Source of the DNA: Armatimonadota bacterium
GTDB lineage: Bacteria; Armatimonadota; HRBIN16
Reading direction: 5' to 3'
DNA length: 64,000 nucleotides
NCBI GenBank assembly: GCA_026003175.1
Contig: BPGT01000002.1
Location: 1,246,661-1,310,660 of the forward strand
Shown here: piece after piece, positions 47,668 to 58,300 of the stretch
How the letters are laid out: each line of letters begins with the position of its first letter
Numbering within the stretch: position 1 is the stretch's first letter
Notes under the pieces: model-generated
Seen by the model: the letters and a program-made list of their open reading frames with translations, nothing else
What the model was told of the DNA's origin: nothing
Database searches by the model: none
Program-made: the position numbers and the translations under genes

Positions 47668-49116
47668 ATGGCACGTTTGATGACGGGGAAGAAACCTCTC
47701 TGGCAGATAGCCACCGCAACCGATGTCGGTAGAAAGCGGGCGCACAACGAGGACAGCTACGCCGTGCTCAACACGGCACAGCTGCGAGCAGTTTACGATT
47801 TCGCCCTGATCGTGGCTGACGGTATGGGAGGACGCAACGCCGGAGAGGTCGCCAGCCGTGTGGCAGTGGAGGCGGCATCGCAGGCGATACTGAACAACGT
47901 GACACACGCTGACGCCCCTGCCTTGCTGCGTTTCGCGGTAGAGGCGGCGCATGTCTCCATCCAGCAACGCGCCCAGGAGAACACGGAGTACGAGGGCATG
48001 GGCACTACTCTGGTAATCGCCCTGGTGAAGGACACAGAAGCATGGATCGCCAGCGTAGGCGACAGCCGCGCGTACATCCTGCGAGATAACCAGCTTCTGC
48101 CTTTGACGGAAGACCACACCTTCGTCGCCGAGCAGGTGCGCGCAGGCGGAATGAGCATCGAGCAAGCACGGCATAGTCGCTTCCGACACATGCTGACCCG
48201 GGCTGTGGGCACGAACGCCGACTACACTCCTGATATCATCTCGGCGAACCTGGAACCGGGCGATGCACTGATGCTCTGCACCGACGGGTTAACGAGCATG
48301 GTTTGGGAAGAGGAGATTGTGCGCCTTTTGCGCAAGCATCGTCACGACCCCGAACGTGCCTGCCAAAGCCTTATCGAGGTCGCCAACGCGCAGGGTGGGC
48401 AGGACAATATTACCGTGTTACTGGCAGCAGACATGCGCGAGGTCCCTGCCCAGTATGATGATGAAGAAGAACTGCAGACGGTCTCCGAACTGCCGACGCT
48501 TAAGAACCCGCTACGTCAGGTAGCGCGTCTAACGCAACACCTTTCCCTCCGACACGTAGTGTCGGGTGCTGTAGCGGCGATAGTGGTAGTGGGTGTGCTG
48601 TGGGGAATTTCCTCTGTGCGAAAGCCAAAACCTGCGCCTCAGCTGCTACCGCCTCCACCTATCGTGGACCTGGCAAGCGTGCGCTATGCAGAGCAGCCGC
48701 AGGTGCTGTTGAACAAACCGTTACGTGGTGCACCGCTGGTTGTGGCGCCAGACGGCAATATCTATGCTATGAGCGAACAGGGAAGGATACTGCGCATCTC
48801 GCCGGAGGGGAAAATACTCACCGCATCCGACGTACCCTTCAGTGCTGCAGCAAATCCCGAAATCAAGCCTGACATGGTATATTTCGCCACTGACCCACAG
48901 GGTAATTTCTACGTGTGCGATCGGGCAGCCCGACGTATCCTCAAATACCGTCCGGATGGAACATTGCTCGGCAACATCGGCGAAGGCAGGTTGAAGCGGC
49001 CAGCTGCACTGGCGGTGGCAAAGGACGGTTCGGTATACGTGATAGATGCGGGCAAACTGACTGTCTTCCGCGCGATACCGGCAGGGATGGACAATGGCGC
49101 TCAGCCCCATCGGTAA
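47668..49116 (+). CDS. PP2C Ser/Thr phosphatase with membrane helix and propeller-like tail
   Basis: Residues ~10-245 are a PP2C phosphatase: RKRAHNEDSYAV, VADGMGGRNAGEVASR, SVGDSRAYIL, LCTDGLTSM and GGQDNITVLLA supply the Mn-binding aspartates. A membrane helix follows (~295-315, VVSGAVAAIVVVGVLWGI), then ~150 residues with NHL-like repeats (APDGNIYAMSEQGRILRISP, DPQGNFYVCDRAARRI) outside the membrane. It should oppose the kinase encoded next. ATG at 47668 has GGAG seven bases upstream. Its end overlaps the kinase start by 23 bases. Confidence 0.88.
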   Translation: MARLMTGKKPLWQIATATDVGRKRAHNEDSYAVLNTAQLRAVYDFALIVADGMGGRNAGEVASRVAVEAASQAILNNVTHADAPALLRFAVEAAHVSIQQRAQENTEYEGMGTTLVIALVKDTEAWIASVGDSRAYILRDNQLLPLTEDHTFVAEQVRAGGMSIEQARHSRFRHMLTRAVGTNADYTPDIISANLEPGDALMLCTDGLTSMVWEEEIVRLLRKHRHDPERACQSLIEVANAQGGQDNITVLLAADMREVPAQYDDEEELQTVSELPTLKNPLRQVARLTQHLSLRHVVSGAVAAIVVVGVLWGISSVRKPKPAPQLLPPPPIVDLASVRYAEQPQVLLNKPLRGAPLVVAPDGNIYAMSEQGRILRISPEGKILTASDVPFSAAANPEIKPDMVYFATDPQGNFYVCDRAARRILKYRPDGTLLGNIGEGRLKRPAALAVAKDGSVYVIDAGKLTVFRAIPAGMDNGAQPHR

Positions 49117-50740
49117 ATACGAACGTGTAGACGTACTGGGTTACGGCGCGACGGGCATTGTGTACCTTGCGTGGGATTCCTTGCTGCGCAAGCAGGTTGC
49201 GCTGAAAGAAATCAACATCCAGGCAGGCGACATGGAGCGATTCCTGGAAGAGGCTCGTTTGCTGGACCGCCTGAACCACCCCAACATCGTGCGCGTGCAC
49301 AGCGTAGACCGTGTAGACGGCAAAATCCTTATCGCGATGGAATATGTGCCCGGCGTCAACCTGCAGGAACTGTTGCGCCAGCAGGGCAAGCTGCCCATCC
49401 GACAGGCTCTGGATATCGCCATTCAGGTGCTGGACGCGCTGGAGTATGCTCACCGCAACCATACCATCCACCGCGACATCAAACCGGGCAACATCCTGAT
49501 ACGCAAAGACGGCGTGGTGAAACTGGTGGACTTTGGGTTGGCGACCATACTGGGCACAGGCTCGTATGCGGGCGGAGCGGGAACCTACGTGTACATGGCG
49601 CCTGAGGATTTCGAAGAGGAAGAGCACTCCGACCATCGCTCCGACCTGTGGGCAGTAGGTGTGACGCTGTACGAGATGGTCACCGGTCACCGACCGTTCA
49701 ACGCCGTCAACCCGAAGAACCCCTTCTCGTGGCAGGAGGCAGTGCAGAAGCAGCAACCGCCGCCCCTGCAGCAGTTTGCGCCCAACGCACCGTCCGCCCT
49801 GCAGACGGTGATAGAGCGAGCGCTGGCGAAGCGCAAAGAAGACCGCTACCCGACAGCGGGGGAGTTTGCCCAGGCGCTGCGTCGCGTGCAGGTGATGCTG
49901 CCTGATACAGGAGACGAAACGCTTGCAGTGGTGTCGTCGCAGGCGTATGGTGCTCAGCAGCGACAGAAACCCTCACTGCGTGTTGCGCCTGAAAGCCCGC
50001 GCTCCGCTGCTGCCCATGTGGAACCGCAGGAGGTTTCGCTCGGTCCGGTACGCCAGGGCGAGCAGTGTACCGCCAGAGTGGTGGTGCGCTCGACGAATCG
50101 CAAGCCGCTGGACGCGCGGCTGGTTTCACAACCAGGCTGGCTGTATGTGCACCCTCCTGTGCTGCAACGCAAACGGCAGATAGTGACCCTCACCGCCGAC
50201 ACGGGTATGGTCTCCACACAGGGTACCCTGTCTGACGTGGTGCAGTTTGTCAACGGAGAAAGCCGAATCAACATCCCTGTTAAGATCGAGGTATTGCCAC
50301 CCCGTCCGCAATTCCGACAGGTAGCATACTGGTATGTGCCTCTATTCGTTGCGTGCCTGGTGCCATTATTCACCGTGATACTCGGCTCCAACCAGTGGAC
50401 TCACTGGATGCCTATCGGTCTGGAACTTTCGGGCTTGCTGGGGGCAATGTTGACGCTCATCACCATCGGAGCGGAGCTGCGCTCCGGAGAGCGAACGGCG
50501 GCGGTTCTGCTGATGCTCACCGGTTTGTCGGCAACGGGAACCTATCTGGGAGTGCTCGGCGACCCCCAGAACCACCCGCAAGGCAGGGTAGCGGTAGACC
50601 TGCTGACCATCATGGGAGCAGTGTTGCTGCTTCAGGTGTTCAGCACACGCCGCTGGAAGTGGTGGGGATGGGTTCTGGTAGGGTTATCGCTGGCTCTGTC
50701 GGGAGTGATCGCTTCGATACTGGGAACACGAGTATCATAA
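49094..50740 (+). CDS. Membrane Ser/Thr protein kinase, PknB-like
   Basis: 548 residues. Kinase domain ~9-265: glycine loop LGYGATGIVYLAWD, Lys38 in VALKEI, HRDIKPGN (Asp128), DFG (Asp146) and MAPED, so it should be active. An Ig-like beta domain (~315-410, containing WLYVHPPVLQRKRQIVTL) follows, then about five C-terminal membrane helices. Having the beta domain before the helices is unlike PknB, whose sensor is outside. With the FHA protein and PP2C phosphatase it forms a complete write-read-erase phosphosignalling set. Confidence 0.9.
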   Translation: MALSPIGKYERVDVLGYGATGIVYLAWDSLLRKQVALKEINIQAGDMERFLEEARLLDRLNHPNIVRVHSVDRVDGKILIAMEYVPGVNLQELLRQQGKLPIRQALDIAIQVLDALEYAHRNHTIHRDIKPGNILIRKDGVVKLVDFGLATILGTGSYAGGAGTYVYMAPEDFEEEEHSDHRSDLWAVGVTLYEMVTGHRPFNAVNPKNPFSWQEAVQKQQPPPLQQFAPNAPSALQTVIERALAKRKEDRYPTAGEFAQALRRVQVMLPDTGDETLAVVSSQAYGAQQRQKPSLRVAPESPRSAAAHVEPQEVSLGPVRQGEQCTARVVVRSTNRKPLDARLVSQPGWLYVHPPVLQRKRQIVTLTADTGMVSTQGTLSDVVQFVNGESRINIPVKIEVLPPRPQFRQVAYWYVPLFVACLVPLFTVILGSNQWTHWMPIGLELSGLLGAMLTLITIGAELRSGERTAAVLLMLTGLSATGTYLGVLGDPQNHPQGRVAVDLLTIMGAVLLLQVFSTRRWKWWGWVLVGLSLALSGVIASILGTRVS

Positions 50741-50752
50741 TGTGGGTGAGTG

Positions 50753-50941
50753 ATGATGCGAGAGAACCCGTTTCCGGGCATGAACCCCTATCTGGAAGAC
50801 CCGCAGCTGTGGCCGGGGGTGTACTACCGGTTCGTCACCTATCTGGCTGACGCCATTGCACCGTCCTTGCAGGTCAGCTTGCTTCAATCTGCCCTTGCTG
50901 TAGGATATTTGCTGGTACATGGCGAACTGCTTCCACAATGA
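50753..50941 (+). pseudogene. DUF4058 gene remnant
   Basis: The first ~40 residues (ENPFPGMNPYLEDPQLWPGV, then FVTYLADAIAP) are the conserved start of DUF4058 proteins, which normally run to about 250 residues. Here the similarity stops and the frame ends at 62 residues, its TGA overlapping the next gene's ATG. Most likely a 5' fragment left after a deletion. ATG codons at 50753 and 50756 are equally possible. Confidence 0.6.
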
Positions 50942-52307
50942 CCTCTTTGACGCTCCACAAACAGATAACCGGCTGGGGACGGTATCCACGCGCCCTGTGC
51001 CATCTCTATCGCCCGGAGCGGGTGGGAGGGGTGATAGGCACGCTGCAACACGCCGAGCCGAACGGTTTCCTGCCACGCGGGTTGGGGCGGGCGTATGGCG
51101 ATGCCGCGCTCAACAGCGAGGGCGGGATTATCCTGATGGAGCGCATCGACCGTTTCCTCGCCTTTGACGAAAGCACAGGTGTGGTGCGGTGCGAGGCGGG
51201 TGTGTCGCTGGCGGACATCATCTCCACCTTCCTGCCACGCGGGTGGTTCCTGCCGGTGACGCCGGGCACCAAGTTCTGCACGGTTGGCGCGTGTGTGGCG
51301 TGCGACGTACACGGCAAAAATCACCATCACGATGGCTCCATCGGCAATTTCGTGCGCTCGCTTACCTTGCTTCTGCCTTCGGGGGAAACGGTGCGCTGTT
51401 CGCGCGAGCAAAACCCTGAACTCTTCTACGCCACCATCGGCGGGATGGGTTTGACAGGCATCACCTTAGAGGTGGAACTGCAGCTGCGCCGGGTAGATAC
51501 CGGCTGGATGGTGGTGGATTACGTGCGCACACGCGATCTGGATGAGACCCTGCGCACTTTCCACGAGCGCGATGAGCATTATCTGTATTCGGTGGCGTGG
51601 CTGGATTGCGTGGCGCAGGGCAGGGGTTTCGGCAGGGGGGTGCTGATGTTCGGCAGGCATGCGACGGTGGACAATCTGCCCCCCGCCAGACGCCAGAACC
51701 CGTTCACCATCCCCCGCAAGCGCGACAAAAGCGTGCCGGTAGACCTGCCGGAGTTCGTGCTGAATCCCCTCTCATTGAAGGCGTTCAATGGGGCTTACTA
51801 CGCTACGCATCCCAGTCGCGAAGGCGTGTTCGTGGATTATAACACCTACTTCTACCCACTGGACAGCATCCTGCAGTGGAACCGCGCGTACGGCAAGCGA
51901 GGTTTTGTGCAATGGCAGTGCGTGTTGCCGTACGAGAACGGGATGGAGAACCTCACGCGCATTTTGGAGACAGCGCAGCGACGGCACGCTTACCCCTTCC
52001 TGTCGGTGCTGAAGCGCATGGGCGAGAGCAGTGGTGGCATCCTCTCCTTCCCCATGCCGGGCTACACCATCGCGTTGGACTTTCCGATACGCAACGGGCT
52101 GTTTGAAGTGCTGAACGAGCTGGATAAAATCGTCATCGAGGCGGGCGGCAGGCTGTACCTGGCGAAGGACGCGCGCATGTCGGCGGAGACCTTCCACACG
52201 ACCTATCCGCAACTGCCGCGCTGGCAGGCGGTGAAGACGCAGGTGGACCCGAAAGGGGTATTGCAGTCCGACCTGGCGCGTCGCCTGCGTCTGATGGAGG
52301 TGGCGAA

Positions 52308-52311
<4 letters not shown>
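50938..52311 (+). CDS. FAD-binding oxidase, DprE1-like
   Basis: 457-residue VAO-type flavoenzyme. ITGWGRYPRALCHLYRPERV, LPRGLGRAYGDAALNSEGG, VTPGTKFCTVGACVACDVHG and KNHHHDGSIGNFVRSL match the DprE1 family, which oxidises the 2'-OH of decaprenylphosphoryl-ribose. The following SDR overlaps by four bases and would be the DprE2-like reductase, so the pair can epimerise a polyprenyl-linked sugar. Outside actinobacteria the true sugar is unknown. Two cysteines in the FAD segment are unusual. Confidence 0.82.
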
Positions 52312-55361
<3,050 letters not shown>

Positions 55362-55432
55362 TGCCCGCAGCCTCCGTGAAACTGGTTTTGTGAGGGAATC
55401 ATTCGTGAGTGCGTTAGAGGTATCCTGCGAGT

Positions 55433-55963
55433 TTACTCAGTGTCGATCTCTCCCACCTGACGCATTATCCGGATATATAGGTCATGCTTCATGTGGAAAC
55501 CTGCTTCAGACAGCTTCTCCAAGAGAGGCCGAAGCGAAGGCACCACCCCGGTTTCCCTCGCCAGTTTCAGTATTCCCAACGTCCCCAGGACCGGAATGTT
55601 GTGCTGTTGCGCCCAGCGACGTGCCAGCAGGTCATCAAGAAGCACAACGACTCGCTCCCTGCTCCTTGAGGCGCGAAGTGCAATGCTCAGTGCTTCTCGT
55701 TCCCCCATGCCCAGTGCGGAAGGAATATCCGCGGGAACCGGTCCCGACCGCACCAGATCCAACCAGCTACCAGTTACCTGATGTAACTCTGCCGATCCAA
55801 CGCGCTGCTCTCCCCGGAGTATTTCCTGATAAACAGACTGTGGCAGGTAAACCTTTGCGAAAAACGGCGGTAGCAAATCCACATGATGAGCGAACGAGAG
55901 GGCAATCCACACGCTAGTGTCAACGACGGCTGTAGCCTTCGAGGTCTCCTTTGTACAGATCAC
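55433..55963 (-). CDS. DUF3368 PIN-like protein
   Basis: 176 residues. Acidic PIN positions appear in VVDTSVWIAL, YQEILRG, MGEREALSIALRA and VVLLDDLLARRWAQ, and GTLGILKLARETGVV is the DUF3368 signature. Usually encoded beside a UPF0175 protein, as here, and suspected to be a toxin-like RNase. The GTG start overlaps the UPF0175 stop (GTGA), the normal coupling for such pairs; a longer in-frame start exists but would lie deep in the upstream gene. Confidence 0.78.
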   Translation of the reverse strand: MICTKETSKATAVVDTSVWIALSFAHHVDLLPPFFAKVYLPQSVYQEILRGEQRVGSAELHQVTGSWLDLVRSGPVPADIPSALGMGEREALSIALRASRSRERVVVLLDDLLARRWAQQHNIPVLGTLGILKLARETGVVPSLRPLLEKLSEAGFHMKHDLYIRIMRQVGEIDTE

Positions 55964-56226
55964 TGCTGGTTTCTCAATTCGGCAATAGTAGACTCCTCCA
56001 TTGCCCAATCGGATTCCGAATAGTCATAGTACACACCACCCTGTTCTCCCAGCAGCTTCGCAAAGTCGACCAGAGACATCCCAAGCAGCTCGGCACCACG
56101 CGATATGCTCATACGGTGCTTTTGCACAAGCGTGAGAACGTATGTCTGTAACGCGAGTCGCTGTCTTTCCTCTGGTGATAAAAGTTCGGCTACCTCATCG
56201 GGTAGTTCTATGGTTATCGCTCGCAT
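55960..56226 (-). CDS. UPF0175 protein, antitoxin-like partner of DUF3368
   Basis: 88 residues: AITIELPDEVAELLSPEER, then MSISRGAELLGMSLVDFAKLL, a small DNA-binding-like helix-turn-helix of the UPF0175 family, and an acidic end (YDYSESDWAMEEST). Paired with the downstream PIN-like gene by a four-base overlap. The ATG at 56226 matches the usual family start; an upstream in-frame start adds only eight atypical residues. Confidence 0.8.
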   Translation of the reverse strand: MRAITIELPDEVAELLSPEERQRLALQTYVLTLVQKHRMSISRGAELLGMSLVDFAKLLGEQGGVYYDYSESDWAMEESTIAELRNQQ

Positions 56227-56252
56227 GAGAGACCACCCACCTTTTGCCAATA

Positions 56253-57176
56253 CTATCCATCAGACGTTATCATACCAGTACCGCTTACCGGTTGCAACCG
56301 GGTTCGAAACGCTGGCAGCTCGGCGGCGAACAGCACGTTGTGCGCCCAGCCCGCGTATGCGCCGAAACGCGCCCGGAAAAAGTCACCCACCTGCCAGTAT
56401 ACCTTTTCGGTAAGGCTGCGCCCCTGCAGCTCAGGCAGGTAGTCGCGCCGTGCGATTTGCCATACATGCGTGTCTACCGGTATCGCCTGCGGCTTGTCCA
56501 GCGCAAACAGGCACACACAATCGGCGATCTTGTGCCCCACGCCGGGCAGGGTCGTCAGCGCGTGATGCGCCTCTTCATACGGAGCGTAGCGCAAGCGGTA
56601 CAGCCAATCTCTCCCCCGTTCGTGAAGATACCTCGCAGCCTGCACAACCACTCTTGCCCGATAACCAAAACCGAGGGCAAAGAGATCCTCCTCGCGGGCT
56701 TCTGCCAGAGTGTGCACCGGGGGAAAACGATGGTAATCCACTCCGTCTACTGCTGCCAGTCTCTTTCCGTAGCGTTGGCAGAGGGAATCAATCATGCGCG
56801 TGATGCGCGGGATGTTGTTCGCACTGGAGCACAGAAAACTGAAAAGACACTCCACGGGGTCTATACGCAGCACGCGCAAGCCAGGAAAAGCAGGAGCAAC
56901 TTTGGCGAACCGCACATCCGCCTCACACCATTGCCGATACAGTGGAGCAAGAGGAATGTGTAGCCGGAAATAGTCGCGGAGCAAGGGGGCAATCTCATCG
57001 TTCGGGAAGGATTGATAGAGAACATCATCTGCCGTCTGGCGCAGGGTGACAATATAAGAGCCAATAACCCCCCTCCACTCGTTTGCAGCAACCGGTTTCC
57101 AGCGGAACGACTGCCCGCAAACGAGGGTCACGTCACATCGCAGCTCTTCCGGCGGCACATCTAGCGAACGCCACAT
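56253..57176 (-). CDS. ogg: 8-oxoguanine DNA glycosylase, OGG1 type
   Basis: 307 residues. TLVCGQSFRW, the helical segment NNIPRITRMIDSL, and the helix-hairpin-helix LPGVGHKIADC with Lys216, then IPVDTHVW with Asp235, spaced 19 residues as in OGG1. Lys attacks the sugar and Asp activates, giving glycosylase and AP-lyase activity on 8-oxoG. This is the eukaryote-like OGG1 form rather than Fpg. The ATG overlaps the rex stop (TGATG), so it is the second gene of a rex-ogg operon, linking redox sensing with oxidative DNA repair. Confidence 0.88.
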   Translation of the reverse strand: MWRSLDVPPEELRCDVTLVCGQSFRWKPVAANEWRGVIGSYIVTLRQTADDVLYQSFPNDEIAPLLRDYFRLHIPLAPLYRQWCEADVRFAKVAPAFPGLRVLRIDPVECLFSFLCSSANNIPRITRMIDSLCQRYGKRLAAVDGVDYHRFPPVHTLAEAREEDLFALGFGYRARVVVQAARYLHERGRDWLYRLRYAPYEEAHHALTTLPGVGHKIADCVCLFALDKPQAIPVDTHVWQIARRDYLPELQGRSLTEKVYWQVGDFFRARFGAYAGWAHNVLFAAELPAFRTRLQPVSGTGMITSDG

Positions 57177-57871
57177 CACACGCCGTCAATCTGGTGTGTG
57201 GAGGAGACAACCGGGCGGTCCTCTTCATGCTCTAGATGGTAGGAAAGCACCGCCAGCTCCTGCAGGAAGGAGACGTTGCGCACCACCACGTGTGGCGGAA
57301 CCCGCAGGATAGTGGGTGCAAAATTGAGGATGGCGGTCACCCCAGCGTCTACCAGTCTATCCGCCACCTCCTGCGCCGCGCTGGCGGGTACCGCGATAAT
57401 GCCGATACGAGCGTGGATACGTTCGTTCACCTCTTTCAAACGGTTCACGTCCAGTATCTCATGGTCCCAGAGCATCCTGCCGATTTTGGCGTAGTTGTTG
57501 TCGAACACGGCGGCGATGGTGAACTTGTGTTCGCGCAGCCCGGGGTAGCCTACCAGCGCGGAACCCAGATTCCCCGCGCCTACCAGCAGCATCGGCTGAT
57601 CGCGATGGATTTTGAGGATGCGAGCGATGCGCTGATGCAAATCGCTTACCCTGTAGCCGACGCCCGGCTTACCGAACTCACCAAAATAGGACAGGTCTTT
57701 ACGAAACTGCGCGGCGTTGATACCTGTCTGCTCCTCGATATCTGCGGAGGAGATAGTATGTACTTTCGCCGCCTCGAGGTCACTAAGCAACCGCAGGTAG
57801 GTCGCCATACGCTCGAGGGTCGGGATAGGCACCCGGTTATTACTGGATTCCGTCTTCTTGCGACGTGCCAT
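57176..57871 (-). CDS. rex: Redox-sensing repressor Rex
   Basis: 231 residues. N-terminal winged helix (PIPTLERMATYLRLLSDLEA, AAQFRKDLSYFGEFGKPGVG) binds DNA; the C-terminal Rossmann domain (LVGAGNLGSALVGYPGLRE, AAVFDNN) binds NADH or NAD+ and releases DNA when NADH rises. The ATG is chosen because it starts MARRKK directly before the family core; a longer frame begins inside the promoter. Leader of about 55 bases with AGAGAGG upstream. A TTCACAAG half-site in the promoter spacer could be part of an autoregulatory operator, but no full Rex palindrome is visible. Confidence 0.92.
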   Translation of the reverse strand: MARRKKTESSNNRVPIPTLERMATYLRLLSDLEAAKVHTISSADIEEQTGINAAQFRKDLSYFGEFGKPGVGYRVSDLHQRIARILKIHRDQPMLLVGAGNLGSALVGYPGLREHKFTIAAVFDNNYAKIGRMLWDHEILDVNRLKEVNERIHARIGIIAVPASAAQEVADRLVDAGVTAILNFAPTILRVPPHVVVRNVSFLQELAVLSYHLEHEEDRPVVSSTHQIDGV

Positions 57872-57932
57872 TTTCTGGATAAACGCCTCTCTGAGAGTAT
57901 GTCCTTCGTGAAATATAGCGTAACTAAGCAAG

Positions 57933-57962
57933 ATTATACCTCGCTTGTGAAGAAAGGGTCAA
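57933..57962 (-). promoter_or_regulatory. Promoter of rex-ogg, next to a MITE
   Basis: Minus-strand TTGACC (57962-57957), 18 bases, TATAAT (57938-57933). As at steA, the outer base of the -35 box is the first base of the mobile element's target duplication. Confidence 0.7.
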
Positions 57963-57970
57963 GTTCGGTG

Positions 57971-58157
57971 GGAGGGTGTTCGAAATTGCTGGTTGAATGG
58001 ATAGATAACCTAACCCCCTTGCCCCCTTCCCTGCAAGGGAAGGGGGAACGCCCCTCTCCTCGTAGGAGAGGGGACGGGGGTGAGGTAAGGCAGGGATAGC
58101 AAGAACGCCTCTCTCCTTGCGCTACAACCAACTTCTCAACAATTCTCGAACACCCTC
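57971..58157. mobile_element. MITE copy 2, 186-187 bp
   Basis: Inverted-repeat ends GAGGGTGTTCGA-AATTG and complement GAGGGTGTTCGAGAATTG, flanked by a 9-bp direct repeat AGTTCGGTG (57962-57970 and 58158-58166). Two mismatches to the copy at 30470-30655, same orientation, same two internal hairpins. No coding capacity. An extra G at 57971 lies between the duplication and the inverted repeat. Confidence 0.85.
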
Positions 58158-58244
58158 AGTTCGGTGAATCTGTTCGATATCGACTTGCCAGTGGGCAACT
58201 TCGGCAAAATAGAAGACAGATAGCCTGCGAAAGCTCCCTTTTTC

Positions 58245-58274
58245 CGGAGGGACGCGACGGAAAGCGTCCCTCCG
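58245..58274. terminator. Hairpin between clpB and the MITE
   Basis: CGGAGGGACGC (58245-58255) pairs perfectly with GCGTCCCTCCG (58264-58274) over an eight-base loop, 27 bases beyond the clpB stop. No proper U-tract follows on the clpB strand; a CTTTT lies on the other side. Probable transcript end of clpB. Confidence 0.5.
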
Positions 58275-58300
58275 AGCCGTCCCTTTTAGACAATGTGCGG

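Noticed and set aside
57939-57956. Rex autoregulatory operator in the rex promoter
   Set aside because: Only one half-site (TTCACAAG) is visible; the required palindrome is absent.
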